Below, in pieces: positions 56,901-64,000 of a stretch of 64,000 nucleotides of DNA. The stretch is from Flaccisagitta enflata (taxonomy: Eukaryota > Chaetognatha > Sagittoidea > Aphragmophora), in contig OZ231126.1 in NCBI GenBank assembly GCA_965153355.1, positions 32,302,001 to 32,366,000 of the forward strand. Reading direction: 5' to 3'. Position numbers and translations under genes: made by a program. The notes below the pieces were generated by a model. It saw only the letters and a program-made list of their open reading frames with translations, was not told where the DNA came from and searched no databases. The number at the start of each line of letters is the position of its first letter. The stretch's first letter is position 1.

Positions 56901-59894
56901 CAGCAGATTGTAGTAACTTGTTGTGGCCAAAAAGTCAGGCAAATCCTTTTCTATATGTTCTTCCTTGGTCATTGAACAGCATGAAACATCATCCTGAAAA
57001 GGATATGATCTAGGGCAATTTTCATAGCATTTTGATGAGGTAAATTGCCCCAAGTTGGCCGATTGTACATTTCCCATCAATAATCTGAGAGACTTGTAAA
57101 CTTTGCCTAAAGCATAGATACCAAATAGCTGTTGTGTCTGCTCGTCTGTCTTGACCTGATGAAAAAATTCTACGAAGTCAAAGTTTGAGAATACTTTATA
57201 TTGTGACAGCTCTCTTCTGAATGCCTCACAATTTGGCAAAGGGAATGAACTCTTTTTCAGTGATTTGTTGAGAGATTTTTGGTCTACTACCATTCGACTT
57301 TTGTACCTAATTTTGTTCTCACCACTATACCATCTTTCTTCCAAAATGATAAAAGCATTGGATGCATAGATAGAAGCTGATTCTCTGGAATTATCCACCT
57401 CTTTAATAACACCCATGTTGATAAGGTCTTCAATATGCTTTTTCAAATACTTTCTCTTACTGTCTGGACATCTTCTCTGCTTATCCTTGACTGGCACCAC
57501 TCCTGGTTGAACCTCAATATGCACCAATGGGATATTCTGAATGCCAGCTCTGAACTGATCTTTCCTGTCAACATTGTAAAAAATATCCTTGAAACATACT
57601 AAAAGCTCCTTCAACTTGCTCAAATATGGCTCCTCTACTCCTGAAAAATCAAAATTTGCCAGAAATATTTCATCTGATGGCCAAAATTCTGATTTTGCTC
57701 TTTTGTCCTTTTCAAGGTCAAAGTTTGCTTTGACACCCAGCAGATGGAGATTAGGACTTTGTCGCTTCGCCTCTAAATCACAGTAAATTCCTGTGTCCTG
57801 ACACCTTCTCAACAGATCATTACTAAGTCTGCCTTTGTTCACTATATCAGAGAGAAGAACGGGGCCTGTGACGTCATGCAGACCGTTCCGTTTTTCGCCT
57901 GGCTGCTGCCCGCAGCTGCTTTTCATTCCAGCCTCTGCTGCTGCTTCGCTGGGTTTGTGTGACGCTGCCGCTTCTCCAACCACAACCTCCTCCACACGTA
58001 CATCGTCTCGCCCTACGCCGTCTCTACAGACAGCTGACAACTCTCTTCTGTCTGTCCGTCCACTTTTGACTCCGTCCGTCACTCCGCATATCAATCCTAT
58101 CATTTCTTTTTCTAGCCTTTCGCGTTTTTCTTTCTCAGCGCCTTGAGTCCATTTTCGTTCTCTCCTTACTATTTTGTCCTCTGAGGCCTTCTGTCTCCGT
58201 TCCAAATTCGTCTCACCCTCTGTCCGAGTTTTTTTTCTCTCATCATATGATTCTCCGATGGACGTAATATCACTCGCCTCTCTTTCGCGCTTGCTGCCTT
58301 TTGTGTCTGCTTCTACTCTGTCCTTCCTTATTTTGTCCGCACCTTCAAGTGAGCCTTCTATCACATTTTTGCGAGGCTGAATATCAAGCACTTCACACAC
58401 TATTCTCTTTGTGTAACTTTCATCTGTTTTGTTCCTTTTATCATTAGCGATGACATTGACGATGCCGTTGTCACTATCACTGATGACATTGCCGATTTTG
58501 ATGTTACTATTTGCGATGACATTGATGTGTTTGTCGACTAACTTGTCATTGTTGTCAGTGTTGTTTTTGATGATTGTTCTTTTGTTGTCAGTGTTGTTCT
58601 CGACTATTTTGCTCTTGGACCCAGTGTTGTTTTTGACGATTGTTTTTTTGTTGTTTGTGTTGATATTCTCGTATTCATTTTTTTCCTTTACTGTCGCGCG
58701 TTCAACTGTTTGATTTTTGCTTTTTTCATTCATTCCTTTCATCACCACATCTATTTTGCAGACATCAACTTGAAACATCTTCAAGCTACGCGTCTCTTGT
58801 TCGTCTTTGGTGATACCGTGCTTCACAATCTCACCTATCCTCCAACCTGCCTTAATCGTCATTTCCTCGCCGGTAAGATTAGTGACTGGAATCATGAAAT
58901 TTACAGTACCACTCTCATACGTGACCGAGGGTATGTAGACTGAATGTATCTCTTCATCATAGAACGAAAGAAATGAAAATTTACTGTCAGTCCTAAAATT
59001 TGGCTCTATTTTGCACTCGACCATCGTGATTGATGTTGGATCAAGAGTGACAGTCCGTCTGTTTGACATCCAGTAATTTCTCTCAACTTTTGGCCAATTC
59101 CTCTCCATTAAACTACGACTTTCCCACTCCTTCTTTCTTTCCTCCAGGCTATCAACTGCTTCATTCAACGACCTCGACGTCAAAATCCTTTCATCTTTGA
59201 TATACATCAATTCATCCCTCGTGCTCAAGTTGAGGCCCAGGCTCCTATCGCGAAGCAGGTCAGAACCTATAATTGATGTTTCCACATCGCACACATAGAA
59301 TGAACACCTCACACTTTGTGGGTAAAAATGTAGTGTAACATCCACCATATCTGTCACCTCCGCCCCTACTTGGCCTGTAAAACCTAGTAGTTGTACTCCT
59401 GGACCCTTCCTTTTTCTGATGTTTTTTACCAAAGCTGAGGCTATGACACTACACTCTGCTCCAGTGTCAATGAAGAATTCGCCTTTGACCGCGCCATCTT
59501 GACCATTATCACTCCCATCCTCACTCTCTTTGTCCCATGGTGATACCATACATGCCACATAGAATTTACTTCCTTTCATAAAACCCGTTGAACATCCATT
59601 TTCTTCCTCTTCTTCCTCAAATTCCTTTTTATTCACGTTAGCACAATGCAATGACTGTCTGTCACCTTCTCTGTCACTTTCACTGTCATTTTCACTGTCA
59701 CTTTCACTGTCACCTTCTCTGTCACCTTCTCTGCCACTCCTATCGTCACCTTCTTTTTCTTGCCCATTTAAAACATGTCCCACTGAATCTATGTTCAACT
59801 CATATTCATTCGGAGATTTTGATATTGAAAGACATTGTAATTTATCACCGATACTTTTCTCATCCTCTTTATGTGATAATGGTTGCTGTAATTG
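53949..59894 (-). CDS. Pol polyprotein: protease, reverse transcriptase, RNase H, integrase
   Basis: The frame is open from the codon after the gag UGA (59894) to TGA at 53949 and is in the same frame as gag. It has no early ATG, so it is best read as the readthrough part of Gag-Pol. Order: acidic Ser/Glu/Asp segment; aspartic protease with FIDTGAECSVIA (DTGA at ~59468-59457); long charged spacer with Asn repeats; reverse transcriptase at ~57500-56800. The last has DFVEFFHQV and FQDD (56999-56988) in place of YxDD. RNase H at ~56560-56150 has FCDASSSS and VDGKLNMADIFSR. The integrase zinc finger is H-x-H...C-x2-C (~55240-55090). The integrase core has MDFAGPY, CDN and AE with 35 residues between the second Asp and Glu. 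A C-terminal GD...KL...F.V domain follows. Reverse transcriptase blocks are divergent, but catalytic residues are kept. Confidence 0.93.
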   Translation of the reverse strand, partial: QLQQPLSHKEDEKSIGDKLQCLSISKSPNEYELNIDSVGHVLNGQEKEGDDRSGREGDREGDSESDSENDSESDREGDRQSLHCANVNKKEFEEEEEENGCSTGFMKGSKFYVACMVSPWDKESEDGSDNGQDGAVKGEFFIDTGAECSVIASALVKNIRKRKGPGVQLLGFTGQVGAEVTDMVDVTLHFYPQSVRCSFYVCDVETSIIGSDLLRDRSLGLNLSTRDELMYIKDERILTSRSLNEAVDSLEERKKEWESRSLMERNWPKVERNYWMSNRRTVTLDPTSITMVECKIEPNFRTDSKFSFLSFYDEEIHSVYIPSVTYESGTVNFMIPVTNLTGEEMTIKAGWRIGEIVKHGITKDEQETRSLKMFQVDVCKIDVVMKGMNEKSKNQTVERATVKEKNEYENINTNNKKTIVKNNTGSKSKIVENNTDNKRTIIKNNTDNNDKLVDKHINVIANSNIKIGNVISDSDNGIVNVIANDKRNKTDESYTKRIVCEVLDIQPRKNVIEGSLEGADKIRKDRVEADTKGSKREREASDITSIGESYDERKKTRTEGETNLERRQKASEDKIVRRERKWTQGAEKEKRERLEKEMIGLICGVTDGVKSGRTDRRELSAVCRDGVGRDDVRVEEVVVGEAAASHKPSEAAAEAGMKSSCGQQPGEKRNGLHDVTGPVLLSDIVNKGRLSNDLLRRCQDTGIYCDLEAKRQSPNLHLLGVKANFDLEKDKRAKSEFWPSDEIFLANFDFSGVEEPYLSKLKELLVCFKDIFYNVDRKDQFRAGIQNIPLVHIEVQPGVVPVKDKQRRCPDSKRKYLKKHIEDLINMGVIKEVDNSRESASIYASNAFIILEERWYSGENKIRYKSRMVVDQKSLNKSLKKSSFPLPNCEAFRRELSQYKVFSNFDFVEFFHQVKTDEQTQQLFGIYALGKVYKSLRLLMGNVQSANLGQFTSSKCYENCPRSYPFQDDVSCCSMTKEEHIEKDLPDFLATTSYYNLLMNPKKCIFFRDEARILGHLVGEERLSLSSEKIDKIKKLAFPETKAKLNAMLAFFVWFDRMAVRLSELAAPLRELNKPGVRFRPSAIHHKALQDIKEHLLDPECCVLRTPSADVEDTIFCFCDASSSSLSGILTQMMLPLKHKQSGEQGRKELHLVGVWSSCIPENWRCYPIWLKELVALWQMTHKYFFLLSGRQFFVVSDSETCRDWASIDRVPMDLARKILSLQRFDFKVIHVDGKLNMADIFSRQERTFDPQGNKLSPVGTYPRFMEGRLINGDGNPISWKKLFTAPKSKRMEDFFVRNRKQKLAKAVSVEKKEKPIHDDYDSRKDAVDSQIEGTMEVETDKDKSTKTTRECVREFTYDRVMDSLRAGDEIDDVSDEGFVTDLHESVVEDDGDVIEGDDDVDDDVASKETRRRSVKEEEEEEKKELGRMNICSFGLTDEEIGEGWNDADDEKVEDIFRDVTLPVYDDDNLEKAKEMQEDETIRKCAQYLRGEEEIPRKINALSLLKDIQTFLRHKLCFRLNEQGILFRLWAHRNGSIDPLLVVGDSQMDRLIAKTHEFDVNCPSGLSHIGQRKTFTAIAKKWYAFRLRFKVNTYISRCASCALNNHITNRARKEDDGEQIACQSGELVVMDFAGPYTMFKTASGLPKYVLIFCDSFSRYAFGTPTNGTNDDYVLEGVMEMRKAWNGLPKSIVCDNALLSKHSATRKFLMDSGVTITHGMANISRCQTKAERLISTISRLIMKYHSSNPKTPFSKLVNESIICYNNSVHSGLGPMTEEGAISPRELHFSPTLKAPLMNIASKEDGKGSKSAKETISLAKRAAEESLLYNVQSFLKKKDHSSPTDYGRRLKSGDLCLLKRTSFAKGIQKKLAFKLQKNAFEVMDRVGTNTFRCKSILTDDICILPGDLLLITRNQTKEDLLRLCERMEEMATKNEASNSPPMTRRRARGAQLSPSIDANFVLNAGLTTKSHYGGIGLDALEWI

Positions 59895-59897
59895 TCA
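59889..59897 (-). promoter_or_regulatory. Gag-pol stop-codon readthrough site
   Basis: On the minus strand GCA TGA CAA TTA. The six bases after the stop, CAATTA, match the CARYYA consensus of tobacco-mosaic-type leaky stops. No frameshift site is needed because both frames coincide, and no second stop interrupts the next 32 codons before the acidic Pol segment. Confidence 0.7.
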
Positions 59898-62180
59898 TGC
59901 CTGCAATCTGTCTTTGTCTCCGTTTCTGTCAGCGTCTCTGGCCAAGATGATGGCCTCAGATTTATCTTTTGGTCTGTCCTCACACTCTATGGCGATATGA
60001 CATTCTTTCCTCAAATCCACGCCACAACACGGACAAAATGACCGACAAAATTCATATGATCCATTCCATACATGTGTCTTACTTAAACAAGCGGCGCATC
60101 CAGATAATTGCATCTTTTTCATCTTCATGGCCAGGAGGATTCCTTCCGGCGTCATCCCCGATTCTGACGCTGACGAGATCGATGCTCCAATTTCGTTGAC
60201 GTGCGCCTTCCATGATGATTGCGTCCCTCTCGCCTGCGCGCTCGACGCTCCCGACGACGCGTTGGCGCCTCCACGTGCGCCACTTCCGGCGTAACTACCT
60301 CGTGGTAAACTCTGACTCCTAGGCGGCGCATACTTGCTCCAGTTTCCTCCTCCGCCGTTTCCATTCGACCATCCTCTACCGGCGCCACTATTTGACCATC
60401 CTCTACCGGCGCCGCTCGACCATCCTCTACCTGCGGCGCCGCTCGTCCATCCTCTTCCGGCTGGTGCGCTTCCTCCTCGTGGCGCCGGTGCTCCTCTCGT
60501 TTGCGTATTGTGGCCCCTTCCTCTATGTGAAGCTGACGAACTTTGCTGAGAACCTGTGTTGGTTAAAGCCGAAACGTTGCGTTGATGGTTATTTTTGTTA
60601 TCCTTGCCCTCCAAGAATGCTTTATCGAGGCTTATCTGAGCCTCTATGTGTTGAGCGTGATTGGCAAGCCGTCTCAATGTTCTTTGCCCATCCTGATATT
60701 GTGCGTTTGACACTGTGTGTGCTAATGTTCTATTGTATAATCCTGCCAAAAATGGTTGGATGTAGTCGTTCTCTTGTCTGCCAATGATGAATATCAAATC
60801 AACATAATCTGTGAAATACTCTGAAACCGACTCATTGCTTTGTTGTTTACGGTTGTGAAGTCTCCCCAACGCAATCGAGTCTAAATTAGGATAGAGTTGA
60901 TGCTCAAATTCCTTAATGAATGCCATAAAGCTAGAAAACGTTGCCTCGCGCTTGAAGATAGGCTGAAACGTTTTATAGAAGACATGAGCTTTCAAGGCGA
61001 ATATCCCCAAATGAGTGAACATAGGGCAAGCGCCAAAATAGCAAGACAACTGATCAACTAGCTTACGTCTTTGTTCCAAGTACAATAATGCATCCATATT
61101 TTCCTTAAAATCAACATTCACAATTTTCGCCGCCCTCACTACACTATCAGCGTCAGCTTCACCACCACATAGAGTTCCTCCTCTAGGAAACATGAGAACT
61201 ACCCCTGGTTTTTCAAACAACCCTGGATATTGCGGCGTTGAGGGTGGGTTGGGAGATGGGGTGGAAATTGTGTGTGTATTGGCTTGTACATCGTACACCG
61301 ACCTATTCGATGACGCTGGTCTCAAAATTCCATTTACTATCCTTTGACCGGATGCTACTCTTGTCTGACCTGATGTTCCAGTCGTTTGACCTGATGTTCC
61401 AGTCGTTTGACCTGATGCCTCAGCGCCTTGCTTGGACGAATTGGACGAATGAGTCAAGACGGGTGAGAAAGAGAAATGTACTTTCTTCGTTGCTCCAACG
61501 CCGCCTATTGCTCCTGCCTCCGTCGCTCCCGCGTCGTCGTTATCTGCCGGGAACAATCTGTTGCCATCTGCAACGATACTTGCATTATCAATGGGCCATG
61601 TTGTGCGATCCCCGGTGTGGTCCCACCCATCATCATCATCCTCACCATCACCATCATCATCATCTTCATTCTCACTCGAAGACTTTGATTCTGTGTTAAG
61701 TGATACCAATAAGTCGTCTACATCTTTGAAAATCCTTTTCATCTCATTCTCATTCCCGCCTGTAATAAATGCTAGATAGGCGTCATTCAAATTGCGCATC
61801 AGGTGTAACATGACTTGTTTAGTTGCCTGAAGACTTCTAATCCTTTCTTGATTTGACTCGATGGTCTGGGCCTGTCTCTCTACTGTATTTTGTAGCGCAT
61901 CAATCGCTTCTGATTGTTTGCCTTCAGTATCTGCAGACCGTATACATCGTACTAGGTTATTCCTCTGTTGTAATAACTCACGAGTGAACTGATCAACTGG
62001 CATTTTCGTTTTTGATTTACATCCTTTTATCGACCCACCTTTGTGCTGTGATGGAGGCCTCCAGCATTTCGGACACCAAATGGTGGCTGAGACACCAGGT
62101 CTCAGTTGTGATATTCGAGCTGACAAGTCTGCTATCTCTTGAAGAAGCTCATTTGTAGTTACCTCCTCTGGGGTTGACAT
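59895..62180 (-). CDS. Gag structural protein, ending in a leaky UGA
   Basis: 761 residues from ATG at 62180. Residues ~33-55 have a small C-x2-C...H...C cluster (WCPKCWRPP). A coiled coil at ~70-125 and an acidic Asp/Glu stretch at ~170-190 follow. The capsid-like region at ~345-520 includes NESVSEYFTDYVDLIF and IQPFLAGL, as in retrotransposon Gag domains. Six GRGW(S/T) units at ~565-615 form an RGG-like RNA-binding segment. A cysteine/histidine-rich end (CAACLSKTH...CPCC...H...C, ~690-725) stands in for the usual CCHC knuckle. The stop is UGA, followed by CAA UUA, and pol continues in the same frame. It would form virus-like particles that package the RNA. Confidence 0.88.
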   Translation of the reverse strand: MSTPEEVTTNELLQEIADLSARISQLRPGVSATIWCPKCWRPPSQHKGGSIKGCKSKTKMPVDQFTRELLQQRNNLVRCIRSADTEGKQSEAIDALQNTVERQAQTIESNQERIRSLQATKQVMLHLMRNLNDAYLAFITGGNENEMKRIFKDVDDLLVSLNTESKSSSENEDDDDGDGEDDDDGWDHTGDRTTWPIDNASIVADGNRLFPADNDDAGATEAGAIGGVGATKKVHFSFSPVLTHSSNSSKQGAEASGQTTGTSGQTTGTSGQTRVASGQRIVNGILRPASSNRSVYDVQANTHTISTPSPNPPSTPQYPGLFEKPGVVLMFPRGGTLCGGEADADSVVRAAKIVNVDFKENMDALLYLEQRRKLVDQLSCYFGACPMFTHLGIFALKAHVFYKTFQPIFKREATFSSFMAFIKEFEHQLYPNLDSIALGRLHNRKQQSNESVSEYFTDYVDLIFIIGRQENDYIQPFLAGLYNRTLAHTVSNAQYQDGQRTLRRLANHAQHIEAQISLDKAFLEGKDNKNNHQRNVSALTNTGSQQSSSASHRGRGHNTQTRGAPAPRGGSAPAGRGWTSGAAGRGWSSGAGRGWSNSGAGRGWSNGNGGGGNWSKYAPPRSQSLPRGSYAGSGARGGANASSGASSAQARGTQSSWKAHVNEIGASISSASESGMTPEGILLAMKMKKMQLSGCAACLSKTHVWNGSYEFCRSFCPCCGVDLRKECHIAIECEDRPKDKSEAIILARDADRNGDKDRLQA

Positions 62181-62390
62181 CTTGGAAAAAAGTCGAAGAT
62201 CCTACCTCGGCTTTTACACGGACGGCGAGAGCCGCCGTTAATGTTTCTGTCTGATCGAAACGAAGATCGATACCGCCTCGCGATGATCGATGAACTTTGG
62301 GAGAGACCCGCGTTGAATCCCTTTTCTTAGAAACGCCGCCGGGGCTCCTGCCCAACTGACCGAATAGCCACTTGTGGCGCGCAGATTTTA

Positions 62391-62409
62391 CTAGACCACC
62401 GTGCCTCCA
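62391..62409 (-). other. Primer-binding site
   Basis: Directly after the 5' LTR (ending GTCATACT) the minus strand reads TGGAGGCACGGTGG. Its complement ends in ...CCGTGCCTCCA, the expected CCA end of a tRNA. A U before CCA would be the discriminator base. The tRNA is not identified. Confidence 0.7.
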
Positions 62410-62773
62410 AGTATGACATTGAAGTCATACGGACTGAAAGAAAGACGAAATTTCTTTGGAATTTCTTGGTTTACTCTTTAATTTTATCATTCATATAAAA
62501 TTAACAATAAAATATATAAAACAACAACAAATAAAGGGCATTCTGTACGCTTAATGTTCTCTTACCTGAAAGAAAGACGAAATTTCTTTGGAATTTCTTG
62601 GTTTACTGAAATTCCAAAGAAATTTTCGTTTATATATCACCCGCATTAGAAATCTGTAAAGTTTGTGGTGTATTACGTCAATTGCTAAATTAAATAGGGG
62701 TCCCTCATATTCTTATAAAGGACATTCTAATAGTAGGGTGTTTCAAGTGGGTATAAGGAGTCCCATTCCATAC
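62410..62773 (-). repeat. 5' LTR (364 bp)
   Basis: In element orientation GTATGGAATGGGACTCC to GTCATACT. Candidate TATA boxes on the minus strand are TATATAA (~62632-62638) and TTTATAAGAA (~62712-62721). Followed by a ~230-nt leader before gag. Confidence 0.93.
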
Positions 62774-63200
62774 TATGAGCACAGCTGCTCATCTGTGAGG
62801 GCATTTTTGAGCATTTTAGCTCATTTAGCTCACTAAGCTCAGTCTGTTTTTTCCGATTTCAAATATGATAAATGAATAAATATTTTCAAACTTGATTAAG
62901 CAAGCAAATAAAAAAACATGTCAGTGAGCAGAGCTGCTCATCTGTGAGGGCGTTTTCAAGTATTCTAGCTCATTTAGCTCATTCAGCTTGCGCTTTTTCT
63001 CTGATTTTAAACAGGATAAATAAATTAATGTTTTGACTTAAGCATGCAAATACAAGAGAGCATGTCAGTGAGCAAAGCTGGTTGTCTGGTTGAATCATTT
63101 TGATCATTTTAGCTCATCTAGCTCATTTGGCTCAGTCCTATTTTTCTCTGATTTTCAGTGCAGTCAATACATACAATTGCTTTTGATTTGATCTAACAAA
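62774..63200. repeat. ~145-bp tandem repeat, three units, host of the LTR element
   Basis: Units start near 62774, 62920 and 63064 with GTGAGCAGAGCTGCTCATCT-like text. Each contains TTTAGCTCATTTAGCTCA and ends in GCATGCAAATACAAGA. The same unit end (GAGCATGCAAATACAAGA, 50916-50933) lies left of the LTR element. Confidence 0.85.
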
Positions 63201-63284
63201 ATTTCAGTGACTGAAGATGGTGAAAAGTGACCAATGCGTACGACTTTTTTCCTCACGGCGACAGCCGCCATTACTGGTATTTTG

Positions 63285-63442
63285 TCACTCAGTCAATTTG
63301 TCAATTTAGTCGTTTAAGTCATTTATCATCATTTTATGTCTTTTGAAGTTATTTCTAGTCATCATAAGTCATTTTAAGTCAATTTGAGTCATCCTAAGTC
63401 ATTCATATCCCGTAGGCGACTTATAGGTGTTGGCCTTGTTTG
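63285..63442 (+). mobile_element. Family A, 3' part
   Basis: TTAAGTCATT decamers lead to CCGTAGGCGACTTATAGG and GTGTTGGCCTTGTT. The 5' part is probably that at 50435-50620. Confidence 0.6.
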
Positions 63443-63620
63443 TTTGGAAATAGCATTAGTTTAAATCAAAACTTTGTCTTTTTATTTTCACAATCCTCAT
63501 ATAAAAAGCAAAATAGAGCTTCTCTTTGGAAGGCTCTAGCTCCTAAACCGTTTGAGATACAGACCTGAGATTGGTCTAGATTGAAAGTTTTTTTGAAATC
63601 TTTGAAAATGTCTTAATCAA

Positions 63621-63819
63621 AAACAAGGCCAACACCTATAAGTCACGTGCGAGACTTACAGATTGACTTAGAATGACTTAGAATGGCTTAGAATGAGTTG
63701 GTTTACCCTAAGATGACTTAAAATGACCTAAAGAAATAAGATTGATAAAAAAAAGTAAAATAGGGACCAACCAACCGACCGACCAACCGGGTGTAGAGTT
63801 GCGTGCATGCGACTAAAAA
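63621..63819 (-). mobile_element. Family A element
   Basis: On the minus strand the 5' end is AGTCGCATGCACGCAACTC (63800-63816), followed by CGGTTGGT repeats and AAGTCATTCT decamers. The 3' end is TCGCACGTGACTTATAGG, then GTGTTGGCCTTGTT. It is inverted relative to the part at 63285-63442, only ~180 bp away. Confidence 0.75.
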
Positions 63820-64000
63820 GAATTCTGATTATTCTTTGTTTCTGTTTTATCAATGAAAAGAAAGGAGCGTCATTTTTTTTTTATATGCATCCTAATAGTG
63901 ACTTAAGCTGCTGCTAACGTTCTTACAAGATAAATATATGACAACGAAATCTCGTTAGGATCAACTCTTGGTACCTACTTTCCCTGCGACAAAAATTGGA
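63820..64000. other. Window end, no gene seen
   Basis: AT-rich sequence with no recognised feature. Confidence 0.4.

Larger units (their letters stand above)
50947..62773 (-). mobile_element. Complete Ty3/Gypsy-like LTR retrotransposon with antisense genes
   Basis: An 11.8 kb element read on the minus strand. Order: 5' LTR (62773-62410), primer-binding site, gag (62180-59895), a UGA, pol in the same frame (protease, reverse transcriptase, RNase H, integrase; to 53949), a 2.6 kb region, polypurine tract and 3' LTR (51310-50947). The domain order with integrase last is that of Ty3/Gypsy elements, not Copia. The 2.6 kb region carries two plus-strand genes for membrane proteins where retroviruses and errantiviruses have env. 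LTRs differ at 3 of 364 positions and gag and pol are open, so the copy is young and may be active. It is inserted in a ~145-bp tandem repeat. Confidence 0.92.

Noticed and set aside
61238-61699. 153-codon plus-strand frame opposite gag
   Set aside because: Antisense shadow with His/Ser runs, no signal or splice support, unlike the antisense genes at 51681 and 53371.

Overview
This is nuclear DNA of a eukaryote. The evidence is consensus GT-AG introns, a TATA-box promoter, a two-ORF non-LTR retrotransposon, many TA-flanked Tc1/mariner-type elements, and very abundant microsatellites: (GA)n, (TG)n, (TTC)n, (CAA)n and (GGAC)n. A CR1/L2-like LINE, a Ty3/Gypsy-like element and a claudin/PMP22-like tetraspan gene fit an animal or a unicellular relative of animals. 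The species cannot be fixed from the window. Most of the sequence is transposon on transposon, and only one ordinary-looking host gene is supported.

Layout. Positions 1-11,800 hold no recognisable gene. They contain two nested TA-flanked elements (1615-3009 around 2279-2883), copies of three dispersed families that I call A, B and C, a 1.4 kb foldback (4582-5981), microsatellites and a 40-bp minisatellite. At 12,078-14,412 lies a two-exon gene for a 272-residue four-pass membrane protein with a very cysteine-rich head; its 1.5 kb intron carries two A elements and a TA-flanked foldback. From 14.5 to 38.7 kb come more A, B and C copies, a 3.7 kb foldback (19.2-22.9 kb), a 540-bp TTC tract, two dead Tc1/mariner copies with transposase remnants (26.9 and 29.3 kb) and a 4.8 kb TA-flanked composite (30.5-35.2 kb). 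From 38.7 to 44.4 kb a LINE sits inside a split foldback.

The most interesting unit is a complete Ty3/Gypsy-type LTR retrotransposon at 50,947-62,773, on the minus strand. It has 364-bp LTRs with 3 differences, a 5-bp target duplication, a primer-binding site and a polypurine tract. Gag and Pol share one frame, separated by a single UGA followed by CAA UUA, which matches the tobacco-mosaic-type leaky-stop context. In the 2.6 kb between pol and the 3' LTR it carries two genes on the opposite strand. One has its own TATA box and an intron and encodes a protein with a signal peptide and one membrane span. The other encodes a second single-span membrane protein and is followed by a poly(A) signal. 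The element sits in a tandem array of about 145-bp units.

Family A recurs about 18 times. Its 10-bp terminal inverted repeat is doubled into a hairpin at the 5' end, and the two ends covary between subfamilies. Family B has terminal inverted repeats of about 50 bp and a core of ~20-bp tandem units. The repeat names A, B, C and F are mine, used only for this window.
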